A stretch of DNA of 53,228 nt, taken from contig JAHFRL010000018.1 in assembly GCA_023266235.1 (NCBI GenBank), positions 1 through 53,228 of the forward strand, given 5' to 3'. Made by a program: the position numbers and the translations under genes. The notes beneath the pieces are model-generated. The model was not told the DNA's origin, ran no database searches, and saw only the letters and a list, made by a program, of their open reading frames with translations. Origin of the DNA: Betaproteobacteria bacterium. GTDB taxonomy: Bacteria; Pseudomonadota; Gammaproteobacteria; Burkholderiales; SG8-41. The first letter of the stretch is position 1. Every line of letters starts with the position of its first letter. This document shows positions 33,060-41,400 of this stretch, piece after piece.

Positions 33060-34223
33060 ATGAGCTCAGCACAAAAAACCATCCTGATATTGGGCGGAGG
33101 CTTCGGCGGCATCGTCGCGGCGTGCCGGTTGCACCAAGCACTGCCCCGCGAACACCGCGTGATTCTGGTGGAACGCGAGACCGACCATGTCTTCGCGCCT
33201 TCGCTGTTGTGGCTGATGATCGGCGAGCGCAAGCAAGATGCGATCTCCCGTCCCATTGCCGCCTTGGCCAAACGCGGAATCGAAGTAGTGCGCGGCAACA
33301 TCGAAAAAATCGATCCGGCAAAACGTACCGTCTCCGTGAGCGGCCGCGAGCTTGCCGGCGATTACATGATCGTTGCGCTCGGCGCGGAACTCGCACCGGA
33401 ACTGGTGCCGGGGCTTGCCGCGGCGGGTCACAATTTCTACACGCCCGCCGGAGCCGAATCGCTGCGCGAGGCTCGCTTCAAGATTAACAAAGGCCGCATT
33501 GTCGTGCTGGTGAGTGCGATGCCGTTCAAATGCCCGGGCGCGCCCAACGAAGCGGCGATGCTGCTCGAATACGACTGCCGCCGCCGCGGTATTCGCAAGG
33601 AAGTCAGCGTCGATCTCTACACCGCCGAGCCGGGACCGATGCCGGTCGCCGGGCAGGCGGTTTCAGCCGCGTTGCGCCAGATGATCGAAAGCAAGGGCAT
33701 CGGTTACCACCCGAACCACACCGCGACGGCGGTGGATGCAACGGCACGCCGGATTACTTTCGCCAACGGCGCCAACGCCGAATTCGACCTGCTTGCGTAC
33801 ATTCCGCCGCATCGCGTGCCGCAGGTCGTGCGCGATGCCGGCATGTGTGGCGAAACCGGCTGGGTGCCGGTCGACCGCGAAACCATGGCGACGAAGTTCC
33901 CGGGCGTGTTCGCGATCGGCGATGTCACCGGGATCATGCTCACCTCGATCGGCAAGCCGTTGCCCAAAGCCGGAGTTTTCGCCCACTATGAGGCCGAGGT
34001 GGTGGCCCACAACATCGTGTGCGCCATCACTGGAAAAGGAACACAGCAGCGGTTCTCGGGCGACGGTGAATGCTTCCTTGAAAGCGGCGACGGCCGCGCC
34101 GGATTCGGCGGCGGTAATTTCTACGCGAACCCTGCACCGCAAATCACGCTAAAACCGCCCAGCATTATGATGCATCTCGGCAAGGTGCTGTACGAAAAAT
34201 ACTGGCTGTTCAGATGGTTCTAG
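33060..34223 (+). CDS. Sulfide:quinone oxidoreductase-like flavoprotein
   Basis: 387 residues. The N-terminal ILGGGFGGIVAA binds FAD; a second nucleotide fold and FAIGDVTG near 283-290 complete the pyridine-nucleotide-disulfide-reductase scaffold of SQR. C158 in MPFKCPGAPNE corresponds to a conserved redox cysteine of SQR and flavocytochrome c. The second partner could be C320 or C337; I cannot decide which. A C-terminal KYWLFRWF amphipathic end fits monotopic membrane binding. It would oxidise sulfide to sulfane sulfur and reduce quinone. It lies downstream of the DsrE gene in the ArsR-rhodanese-controlled series. Confidence 0.85.
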   Translation: MSSAQKTILILGGGFGGIVAACRLHQALPREHRVILVERETDHVFAPSLLWLMIGERKQDAISRPIAALAKRGIEVVRGNIEKIDPAKRTVSVSGRELAGDYMIVALGAELAPELVPGLAAAGHNFYTPAGAESLREARFKINKGRIVVLVSAMPFKCPGAPNEAAMLLEYDCRRRGIRKEVSVDLYTAEPGPMPVAGQAVSAALRQMIESKGIGYHPNHTATAVDATARRITFANGANAEFDLLAYIPPHRVPQVVRDAGMCGETGWVPVDRETMATKFPGVFAIGDVTGIMLTSIGKPLPKAGVFAHYEAEVVAHNIVCAITGKGTQQRFSGDGECFLESGDGRAGFGGGNFYANPAPQITLKPPSIMMHLGKVLYEKYWLFRWF

Positions 34224-34304
34224 CCAGCAGGAGCGCGCTACATTCTGCACTGCAGGTAATTGACGGGAACAACACAAAAAACGCCAGCGGGTATACAGCC
34301 ATCC

Positions 34305-34916
34305 ATGAAGGCGCGCGACAGCGGTATGCCCGAGGAACAGATGTGGGCGTCTTTTTTTGACGCTCCCCGCATGCTTGCTGCGCTCGACTTCGTGGACACA
34401 CATGGTAGTGTCGCGGACTTCGGCTGCGGGTACGGTACCTTCACGGTCGCCGCCGCCGGGCTCACTACCGCTACCGTCTTTGCCTTTGATATCGAGCCCG
34501 AAATGATCGAGGCTACTGCGCGCAAAGCACAGTCGCTGGGTTTGCGCAACGTGTGTGCGGTGCATCGCGATATTTTGGAGCTGGGCTCCGGTCTGGCTGA
34601 CGCTTCTCTAGCCTACGCCATGCTCTTCAACATCCTGCACGCAGAACAGCCTCTGGTTTTGCTGCGGGAAGCTTTTCGTACACTGGCACCCGGTGGTAGG
34701 GTTGCCGTGGTGCATTGGATTTACGACAGTTCCACGCCTCGTGGCCCCCACTTGAGTATCAGACCACGTCCGGAACACTGCCGTGATTGGTTGAAAGAAT
34801 CCGGATTTGAATTGGTTATACCGCTGGTTTCGTTGCCGCCGTACCACTACGGCGTCGTCGGACGCAAGCCTATCGGTACGCCGGAAGCGATTACGAAGCA
34901 GACGCGTAGTTTGTGA
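34305..34916 (+). CDS. Class I SAM-dependent methyltransferase
   Basis: 203 residues from the chosen start. SAM-binding motif I is VADFGCGYGTFT, the acidic end of strand 2 is AFDIEPEMI, and a C-terminal GGRVAVVHW completes the fold. The start MKARDSGMPEEQMWASFFD is the usual N-terminus of this group; a TTG at 34260 would add 15 residues. It follows the flavoprotein by 81 nt and may be the last gene of that operon. Substrate unknown; detoxification-linked methylation (for example of metalloids or thiols) is only a guess. Confidence 0.8.
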   Translation: MKARDSGMPEEQMWASFFDAPRMLAALDFVDTHGSVADFGCGYGTFTVAAAGLTTATVFAFDIEPEMIEATARKAQSLGLRNVCAVHRDILELGSGLADASLAYAMLFNILHAEQPLVLLREAFRTLAPGGRVAVVHWIYDSSTPRGPHLSIRPRPEHCRDWLKESGFELVIPLVSLPPYHYGVVGRKPIGTPEAITKQTRSL

Positions 34917-34936
34917 GTCGGCGTAGGGCTGTATCC

Positions 34937-34984
34937 ATGGATGCCGCCACGTACGACGCCTGGTATTACACGCCGCGCGGCAGG
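34937..34984 (+). pseudogene. N-terminal fragment of a second methyltransferase
   Basis: ATG 34937 encodes MDAATYDAWYYTPRGR. The pattern YDAWY-x-TPRG is the distinctive N-terminus of a common class of SAM-dependent methyltransferases. After about 16 codons the similarity stops and the frame runs antisense through the 3' end of selD. It is therefore a remnant cut off by a deletion or rearrangement. It is short, so the call rests on one motif. Confidence 0.5.
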
Positions 34985-34998
34985 CCGGCCGCGAGATA

Positions 34999-36057
34999 TC
35001 AGCGCACCGTGACGCCGGCCGGGCCGGTCACAAGCCGCCCGATTTCACAAGCATACTTGAAGCCCTGCGCCTGGAAAATCGACAGCACCTCACCGGTGCT
35101 TTCGGCGTTGCACGCCACGAGCAACCCGCCGCTGGTCTGTGGATCGCACAGCAAATTGCGTTTCCAATCCGCCATTCCCTGCGGCAGCGCGACATCGCGC
35201 GCGCAGCTCTCCCAGTTGCGTTCCGCTGCGCCGGTCGCGTAGCCGTCCTTCGCCAAATGCAGCGCGGCGGACAGGACGGGCAAGCGGTCGAATTCGATCT
35301 CACCGCGCAGCTGCGAGCCGCGACAGATTTCGAGCAAGTGCCCGAGCAAGCCGAAACCGGTGACGTCCGTAATCGCGTGCACACCCTCGAGCTCGGCGAG
35401 CGCAATTCCCGGCGTATTGAGTTGGGTCGCGGTCTCGAGCATCTGGGCGTACGCCTTCGGGCGCAACTCGCCCTTCTTCAGCGCCGCGCCCATGATGCCG
35501 ATGCCGAGCCCCTTGCCGAGAATCAGCACGTCGCCGGCGCGCGCCCGATCGTTGCGCTTGACGCGGTCGGGATGGATCAAGCCGAGCGCGACCAGGCCGT
35601 AGAACGGCTCGGGCGAATCGATCGAATGGCCGCCGGCGATCGGAATGCCGGCGGCATCGCAAACCGCGTGGCCGCCGGCGACGATGCGCTGCATCGCTTC
35701 GCGCGGAAAATTCTTCATCGGCACGCCAAGCAACGCGAGTGCGAAAATCGGCTTGCCGCCCATCGCATAGACGTCGGAAATGGCGTTGGTCGCGGCAATG
35801 CGGCCGAAATCGTACGGGTCGTCGACGATCGGCAGAAAAAAATCCGTGGTGGCGACGATGGCCTGCCGGTCGTTCAAACGATAGACGGCGGCATCATCAC
35901 TGGTCTCGGTCCCGACCAGCAGGTCGGGATAGGCGGACGCGAGTGGCGACTGCTTGAGAATTTCCCCCAGCACCGCTGGCGGTAGCTTGCAGCCTCATCC
36001 CCCGCCGTGGGAAAACTGCGTCAAGCGGATTGGACCCGAATCATGCGGTTTATTCAT
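34999..36057 (-). CDS. selD: Selenophosphate synthetase, itself a selenoprotein (UGA at codon 21)
   Basis: 352 residues if the in-frame TGA at 35995-35997 is read as selenocysteine. From ATG 36057 the frame gives RLTQFSHGGG, Sec21, GCK, which is the SelD catalytic loop; the family has Cys or Sec at exactly this place before GCK. Downstream, DDAAVY, TTDFFLPIVDDP, NAISDVYAMGG, AGGHSID and the GFGLLGH and DPQTSGGLL segments are complete. SelD makes selenophosphate from selenide and ATP. An ordinary call would start at GTG 35973 and lose the catalytic loop. A GGU-loop hairpin follows the UGA (35967-35979). selU is divergent, 94 nt away, and uses the product. Confidence 0.93.
35967..35997 (-). promoter_or_regulatory. 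UGA codon and SECIS-like hairpin of selD
   Basis: The UGA (35995-35997) is followed 15 nt later by CCAGC-GGU-GCUGG (35979-35967), a 5-bp stem with GGU in the loop. Bacterial SECIS elements carry a GGU in the apical loop about 16-37 nt after the UGA and are bound by SelB. The sequence also codes for the conserved LPPAVLGE, so coding and structure overlap as expected. Confidence 0.75.
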
Positions 36058-36151
36058 TGCCGGTCTCGGTCAGATGCCGCCGTCGTCGAAAAGTTTCAGT
36101 GTAGACTATCCTGCATGCGTGAAATCCGTTCTTCCGGATGCGCCGACCCGA

Positions 36152-37243
36152 ATGAAAAAAACATACCACCAGCGCGCCGCCGAATTGCAGGACTCCACGC
36201 TGGTAACCGTAACACAACTCGCCGGGTTTGACGAGGTGATCGACGTGCGCTCGGAAGCCGAATACGCGCAGGATCACATCCCCGGCGCGATCAACTGCCC
36301 GGTGCTCAGTGACGAAGAGCGCGCGCGCGTCGGCACCATCTACAAGCAGGCGTCGGCGTTCGATGCCAGGAAAATCGGCGCCGCGCTGGTCAGCCGCAAC
36401 GTCGCGCGCCATCTCGAAACGAGATTTGCCGACCGCCCGCGCGGCTGGCGGCCGCTCGTCTATTGCTGGCGCGGCGGCGGCCGCAGCGGCGCGCTCGCGC
36501 ACGTGCTGCAGCAGATCGGCTGGCGTGCCGGACGGCTGGACGGGGGCTACCAGGCGTTCCGGCGCGCCGTGATCGCCGACTTGCACGAGCACCCGTCTCG
36601 ATTCAAATGGCGCGTGATATGCGGGCTCACCGGATCCGGCAAGAGCCGCCTGCTGCGGGCGCTCGCGCAACGCGGCGCGCAGGTGCTCGATCTCGAAGCG
36701 CTCGCGGCGCATCGCGGCTCGGTACTCGGCAATCTGCCGGGCGAGCCGCAGCCGCCGCAAAAAATGTTCGAAAGCCGGGTGTGGGCCGGGCTGCGCAAGT
36801 TCGATCCCGCGCAGCCGGTGCTGGTCGAGGCGGAGAGCAAGAAAATCGGCGGCTTGCGCGTGCCCGAAGCGCTGATCGCGGCGATGTGGAACGGCGAATG
36901 CATAAGGCTCGAAGCGGCAGCCGGTCTGCGCGTCAGGATGTTGCGGCAGGAATATCAACACTTCGTTTCCGATCCGGCGCTGCTGGGCGTGCAGCTGGAT
37001 TGCCTCACCGCGCTCTACGGGCACCAGCGGATCGGCGCCTGGAAGGCGCTGGCCGCCGCGAGGCTGTGGGATGCGCTGGTGCGCGAGCTGCTCGAAAACC
37101 ACTACGATCCGGCTTACACGCGCTCGACACTCAAGCACTACCCGCATTATGCGCACGGCATGCGGCTGGAAGTCACCGCGGACAGCGACGCCGCGTTCGA
37201 GCAGCTCGCCGAGCAATGCCTGAAGAAAATTCAGGGCGCCTGA
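36152..37243 (+). CDS. selU: tRNA 2-selenouridine synthase
   Basis: 363 residues. An N-terminal rhodanese domain with active-site Cys105 (VYCWRGGGRSG) is followed by a P-loop domain (GLTGSGKS, 158-165), the fixed two-domain design of SelU/MnmH. It replaces sulfur by selenium at the wobble 2-thiouridine of tRNAs, using selenophosphate from SelD. ATG 36152 is chosen; the longer frame to 35954 runs antisense through the start of selD. Selenium is thus used both for Sec and for tRNA in this organism. Confidence 0.93.
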   Translation: MKKTYHQRAAELQDSTLVTVTQLAGFDEVIDVRSEAEYAQDHIPGAINCPVLSDEERARVGTIYKQASAFDARKIGAALVSRNVARHLETRFADRPRGWRPLVYCWRGGGRSGALAHVLQQIGWRAGRLDGGYQAFRRAVIADLHEHPSRFKWRVICGLTGSGKSRLLRALAQRGAQVLDLEALAAHRGSVLGNLPGEPQPPQKMFESRVWAGLRKFDPAQPVLVEAESKKIGGLRVPEALIAAMWNGECIRLEAAAGLRVRMLRQEYQHFVSDPALLGVQLDCLTALYGHQRIGAWKALAAARLWDALVRELLENHYDPAYTRSTLKHYPHYAHGMRLEVTADSDAAFEQLAEQCLKKIQGA

Positions 37244-37250
37244 CAATTTC

Positions 37251-37271
37251 CGCCTCACGCCTCACGCCTCA
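37251..37271. repeat. Heptamer repeat, locus B
   Basis: Three exact tandem copies of CGCCTCA (complement TGAGGCG) lie between selU and arnT, ending five nt before the extended -10 element at 37276. No facing arm is visible. The unit is related to that of loci C and E. Confidence 0.75.
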
Positions 37272-37275
37272 CGGA

Positions 37276-37284
37276 TGCTATAAT
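37276..37284 (+). promoter_or_regulatory. Extended -10 promoter of the arn operon
   Basis: TGCTATAAT is a perfect extended -10 element (TGn plus TATAAT). No -35 hexamer is found at the right distance because the heptamer repeat occupies that DNA. Transcription would begin near 37291, giving a leader of about 28 nt before the ATG at 37319. Confidence 0.65.
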
Positions 37285-37318
37285 TTCTCCCCATTTGAGC
37301 AGTTCTCCCGCCCCGTCA

Positions 37319-38995
37319 ATGCCGTCCGCCGCCGTTTCCGCTCACCGCGGATGGTGGCTGATGCTGCTCATCGCAATCCTCATCTGGTGCGGCAATCTCG
37401 AATACCGCAAGCTCGCGCTGAGCGACGAGGGCCGCTACTCGGAAATTCCGCGCTACATGGCGCAAAGCGGCGACTGGATCACGCCGCGGCTCAACGGCAT
37501 CAAATATTTCGAGAAACCCCCGCTGCAGTACTGGGCGACCGCCGCGGCCTATAACGTATTCGGCGAGCACCACTGGACCGCGCGCCTGTGGCCCGCATTG
37601 ACCGGATTCCTCGGCATCCTGGTGATCTTCCATGCCGGTTCCCGTCTCTATGGCAGGACCGCAGGGCTCTACGCCGCACTCGTGCTCGGCAGCAGCTTGC
37701 TATACACCCTGATGGCGCACATCCTCACGCTCGATATGGGATTGACATTTTTCCTCACGCTCGCCCTGGCTGGCCTGCTGCTCGCGCTCGACCCGCGCGC
37801 CGATGCCAAAGCCAACCGGCTGTGGATGCACGTTGCGTGGACCGGCTGCGCGCTCGCCGTGTTGAGCAAAGGCCTGATCGGCGTCGTGCTGCCGGTGGCA
37901 GTGCTCGTGCTCTACATGCTGGTGAAGCGCGATTTCGCGCTCGCGCGCAGGCTGCATCCGATCAGCGGCGGCCTGCTGTTTCTCGCCATCGGCGCGCCAT
38001 GGTTCATCGCCGTGTCGCTCGCCAATCCGGAGTTCCCGCAGTTTTTCTTCATTCACGAACACCTGCAGCGCTACACCACCACTATCCATCAGCGCTACCA
38101 GCCGTGGTATTACTTCATCCCGATACTGCTGATCGGGATCATGCCGTGGCTCGCGACCTTGTTCGACGCGCTGATCGGCGCATTCAGACGCAACCGCAGC
38201 GGCGGGTTTGACCCCACGCTGTTCCTGCTGCTGTGGACGGGTTTCATCTTCGCGTTCTTTTCGCTATCCGGCTCCAAGCTGCCCTCCTACATCCTGCCGA
38301 TCTTCCCGGCGCTCGCATTGATCATCGCGGTGCGCTTGACGACGATCAGCGGCCGCGCACTGGCGTGGCAACTGGCTCCAGTCGCAATCCTCGCACTGGC
38401 TGGCCTGATCGCGGTGCCCTATACGGCAAGGCTCGCCTCCGCCTCGATTCCGGTCGGGCTGTATCAAAATCAAATGCCATGGCTGTATGCAGCGGCAGGC
38501 ACGTTGCTCGCCGGCAGCATGGTGGCCATGGTTTGCGGCTGGCGCGGGCAGGTCAGGCGCGCTGTCGTGGTATGCGCTTTCACTGGGCTCGCTACGGCGC
38601 AACTCGTGCTCACCAGCGAAGACGGCTTGGCGCCGGCGCACTCGACCTATCATCTGGTGCAGAAGCTGCAGCCCTATCTCAAGCCGGGCGTGCCGTTTTA
38701 CAGCGTCGGCAGTTACGAGCAGACTTTGCCGTTTTACCTCAAGCGCACCGTGACACTCGTCGACTACCAGGACGAAATGGCGTTCGGTCTCAAGCACGAG
38801 CCGCAGCTGTGGGTGCCTGACCTCGCAACTTTCGAGCGCCGGTGGCGCGGCCATGATTACGCGCTCGCGGTCATGGGGCCGGAGATGTACAAGCAATTGC
38901 AGCAGGCGCAACTGCCGATGCAGCTCGTCGCGCGCGATACCGAGCGCGTATTCGTGCGGACTCCATCGCTGCAAAACCAAGGAGGAAAGCCATGA
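37319..38995 (+). CDS. arnT: ArnT-like lipid A aminoarabinosyl transferase (GT83/GT39)
   Basis: 558 residues with about twelve membrane helices. The N-terminal periplasmic loop carries LSDEGRYSEIPRYMAQSGDW, with the conserved acidic pair, and KYFEKPPLQYW, both diagnostic of ArnT. It transfers 4-amino-4-deoxy-L-arabinose from undecaprenyl phosphate to lipid A on the periplasmic side, which lowers the negative charge and gives resistance to cationic peptides. The first ATG is at 37319; a TTG at 37295 would lie almost at the transcription start. It leads an operon with all later arn genes and overlaps the next by 4 nt. Confidence 0.87.
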   Translation: MPSAAVSAHRGWWLMLLIAILIWCGNLEYRKLALSDEGRYSEIPRYMAQSGDWITPRLNGIKYFEKPPLQYWATAAAYNVFGEHHWTARLWPALTGFLGILVIFHAGSRLYGRTAGLYAALVLGSSLLYTLMAHILTLDMGLTFFLTLALAGLLLALDPRADAKANRLWMHVAWTGCALAVLSKGLIGVVLPVAVLVLYMLVKRDFALARRLHPISGGLLFLAIGAPWFIAVSLANPEFPQFFFIHEHLQRYTTTIHQRYQPWYYFIPILLIGIMPWLATLFDALIGAFRRNRSGGFDPTLFLLLWTGFIFAFFSLSGSKLPSYILPIFPALALIIAVRLTTISGRALAWQLAPVAILALAGLIAVPYTARLASASIPVGLYQNQMPWLYAAAGTLLAGSMVAMVCGWRGQVRRAVVVCAFTGLATAQLVLTSEDGLAPAHSTYHLVQKLQPYLKPGVPFYSVGSYEQTLPFYLKRTVTLVDYQDEMAFGLKHEPQLWVPDLATFERRWRGHDYALAVMGPEMYKQLQQAQLPMQLVARDTERVFVRTPSLQNQGGKP

Positions 38996-39363
38996 ACGCC
39001 ATCAGCTTTTCGTTGCTAATGACCGGTGTATTGCTCAACGCCGGCGCGCAGTTGCTGCTCAAGGCCGGCACCAACTCGGTCGGCGTGTTCGAGTTCAGCC
39101 GCGACAACATCCTGCCGGTCGGCTGGAAGCTAGCCACCGAGCCTCACATCGCCGGCGGCCTCGGCTGCTACGTGATAAGCGTCGTGGCGTGGGTCCTGGC
39201 GCTGTCGCGGGTCGAAGTCAGCATCGCCTATCCGATGCTCTCGATCGGCTACGTCGTCAACGCGCTGGCGGCGTGGTACCTGTTCGGCGAAGCGGTGACG
39301 CTGACGCGGCTTGCCGGCATCGGCGTTATTATCATCGGCGTCTACCTGGTGGCGCGTTCCTGA
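38992..39363 (+). CDS. ArnE/ArnF-like small multidrug-resistance-type flippase
   Basis: 123 residues with four membrane helices and the SMR/EamA pattern: NAGAQLLLKAG at the start and IAYPMLSIGYVVNALAAW in helix 3. In enterics ArnE and ArnF act together to flip undecaprenyl-phosphate-aminoarabinose. Here a single gene fills that place, so a homodimer is likely. The ATG overlaps the arnT stop (ATGA). Confidence 0.8.
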   Translation: MNAISFSLLMTGVLLNAGAQLLLKAGTNSVGVFEFSRDNILPVGWKLATEPHIAGGLGCYVISVVAWVLALSRVEVSIAYPMLSIGYVVNALAAWYLFGEAVTLTRLAGIGVIIIGVYLVARS

Positions 39364-39445
39364 TGGCGCCGCACTGCCACTTGCCACACGGTCGACGCAC
39401 GCACGCCGCTTCGGTTACCATGAGCGCCGAATTGCGATCTATCTT

Positions 39446-40462
39446 ATGACTGCACCGCAGCTTTCCGTAATCATCCCGGTTTACAACGAGGAGCAGACGC
39501 TGCCGGCGCTGTTTGCGCGCCTGTATCCGGCGCTCGACAAGCTCAAACTGGCGTACGAAATACTGTTCATCAACGACGGCGGCACCGACAAATCGGCGGC
39601 GCTGTTGCGCGAGCAGTTCGAGCGCCGCCCCGAGGTCACGCGCGTGATTCTTTTCAGCGGCAACTTCGGCCAGCACATGGCGATCATGGCCGGCTTCGAG
39701 CATTGCCGCGGCAGCCGCGTCGTCACGCTCGATGCCGATCTGCAGAATCCGCCCGAGGAAATCGGCAATCTGCTGGCGGCGATGGAGCGCGGCCACGATT
39801 ACGTCGGGTCGGTGCGCCGGGAGCGTCAGGACACGGCATTCCGCCGCCTCGCATCGCGCGCCATGAACCGGGTGCGCGAGCGCATCACCAGGATCCGCAT
39901 GACCGACCAGGGCTGCATGCTGCGCGCCTACGACCGGCGCATCGTCGATGCGATCACCAGCAGCCACGAGATCAACACCTTCATCCCGGCCCTCGCCTAC
40001 ACCTATGCCGGCAACCCGACCGAAATCGAGGTCGCGCACGAAGAACGGGTGGCAGGCGAATCGAAGTACTCGCTCTACAGCCTGATCCGGCTCAACTTCG
40101 ATCTCGTCACCGGCTTCTCCGTCCTGCCGCTGCAGATGTTCTCGTTTGCCGGCATCATGATCTCGTTCATCGCGCTGTTGTTCGTCATCTATCTGGCGAT
40201 TCGCCGCCTGTTCCTGGTCGGCCCGGAAGCCGAAGGCGTGTTCACGCTGTTTGGCATCGCCTTCTTCCTGATCGGCATCGTCTTGTTCGGGCTCGGGTTG
40301 CTGGGCGAATACGTCGGGCGCATTTACCAGCAGGTGCGCAGCCGGCCGCGGTATTTGATTCAAGCCGTGCTTGAATCAGGAGAGGCGGGAGGCGGGGGGC
40401 AAGAGGTGGAACAACCCGGCGGCAGCGCTACGCCTCTCGCCTCCCGCCTCCCGCCTCACTGA
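39446..40462 (+). CDS. arnC: ArnC-like undecaprenyl-phosphate glycosyltransferase
   Basis: 338 residues. A GT2 domain (SVIIPVYNEE, DGGTD, TLDADLQNPPEE) is followed by two C-terminal helices (about 230-255 and 268-292). In the pathway ArnC moves the formylated aminoarabinose from UDP to undecaprenyl phosphate. The family normally ends soon after PRYxI; here about 30 further residues, rich in Gly, Glu and Pro, come from translation through heptamer-repeat locus C. The stop codon lies at the end of that repeat. ATG 39446 is preferred over the longer frame that overlaps the upstream gene. Confidence 0.88.
   Translation: MTAPQLSVIIPVYNEEQTLPALFARLYPALDKLKLAYEILFINDGGTDKSAALLREQFERRPEVTRVILFSGNFGQHMAIMAGFEHCRGSRVVTLDADLQNPPEEIGNLLAAMERGHDYVGSVRRERQDTAFRRLASRAMNRVRERITRIRMTDQGCMLRAYDRRIVDAITSSHEINTFIPALAYTYAGNPTEIEVAHEERVAGESKYSLYSLIRLNFDLVTGFSVLPLQMFSFAGIMISFIALLFVIYLAIRRLFLVGPEAEGVFTLFGIAFFLIGIVLFGLGLLGEYVGRIYQQVRSRPRYLIQAVLESGEAGGGGQEVEQPGGSATPLASRLPPH
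40382..40458. repeat. Heptamer-repeat hairpin, locus C
   Basis: Left arm GAGGCGG, GAGGCGG, GGGGCAA, GAGGTGG (40382-40409); right arm CGCCTCT, CGCCTCC, CGCCTCC, CGCCTCA (40431-40458). Fifteen nt at 40382-40396 are the exact reverse complement of 40443-40457. The element lies inside the 3' end of arnC and supplies its last codons. Confidence 0.8.
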
Positions 40463-40464
40463 AA

Positions 40465-41400
40465 ATGGCGCGAGCCGTTGTTTTCGCTTATCACAACGTA
40501 GGAGTCCGGTGCCTCTCCGTCCTCCTCGCCCACCGCGTGGAAGTGCCCCTGGTTGTCACTCATATCGACAACCCGGCCGAGAACATCTGGTTCGACAGCG
40601 TCGCCGAACTCGCCGCAACGCACCGCCTGCCAGCCATCGCGCTCGCCGACCCGAATGCCGCCGACACCCTCGTCCGGATACGCGAACTGCAACCCGATTT
40701 TTTGTTCTCGTTCTATTACCGCCACATGCTGAAGCCGCCGCTACTCGCCACCGCCAGTCGCGGCGCGCTCAACATGCACGGCTCGTTGCTGCCCAAATAC
40801 CGCGGGCGCGTGCCGGTGAACTGGGCGGTGATCAACGGCGAGACCGAAACCGGCGCCACCCTGCATTACATGACGGAGAAACCGGACGCCGGCGATATCG
40901 TCGATCAGCAGGCGGTGCCGATCCTGCCCGACGACACCGCGCTCGACGTATTTCACAAGGTGACCGAGGCCGCCACCATGGTGCTCGATCGCGGCCTGCC
41001 GGCGCTGCTTGAGGGCAATGCGCCGCGCCGGCCGCAGGATCTGTCCCAAGGCAGTTACTTCGGCGGGCGCAAACCCGAGGACGGGCGCATCGACTGGCGT
41101 CTATCGGCGACTTGCATCCACAATCTGGTGCGGGGCGTCGCGCCGCCCTACCCCGGTGCCTTCACAGAACTGGGCGGCAGGAAACTGCGGATACTGCGCA
41201 CGCGGGTCGAACCCGGGCGGATGGCCGGTAGCGATCCGCCGGGCATGTACGCCCGCCACGGCACCTGTTTCGCGGTATGCGCCGACGGCAGCACGCTGCG
41301 CATCCTGGAAATGGATTTCGACGGCGCTCCTTTCACTGCGGCGGACTTTCTGGCACGCTTCGGAGCCAAACCAGCACCCGTAGAGGCTACACGGCAATGA
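40465..41400 (+). CDS. arnA: UDP-L-Ara4N formyltransferase (ArnA N-terminal half)
   Basis: 311 residues. It is a formyltransferase of the Fmt type: NMHGSLLPKYRGRVPVNWAVI contains the catalytic Asn and His, and HYMTEKPDAGDIVDQ the catalytic Asp. It corresponds to residues 1-305 of E. coli ArnA, which formylates UDP-aminoarabinose with 10-formyl-tetrahydrofolate. E. coli joins this to the decarboxylase in one chain; here the two halves are separate genes overlapping by 4 nt, as in other betaproteobacteria. It begins two nt after the arnC stop. Confidence 0.9.
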   Translation: MARAVVFAYHNVGVRCLSVLLAHRVEVPLVVTHIDNPAENIWFDSVAELAATHRLPAIALADPNAADTLVRIRELQPDFLFSFYYRHMLKPPLLATASRGALNMHGSLLPKYRGRVPVNWAVINGETETGATLHYMTEKPDAGDIVDQQAVPILPDDTALDVFHKVTEAATMVLDRGLPALLEGNAPRRPQDLSQGSYFGGRKPEDGRIDWRLSATCIHNLVRGVAPPYPGAFTELGGRKLRILRTRVEPGRMAGSDPPGMYARHGTCFAVCADGSTLRILEMDFDGAPFTAADFLARFGAKPAPVEATRQ

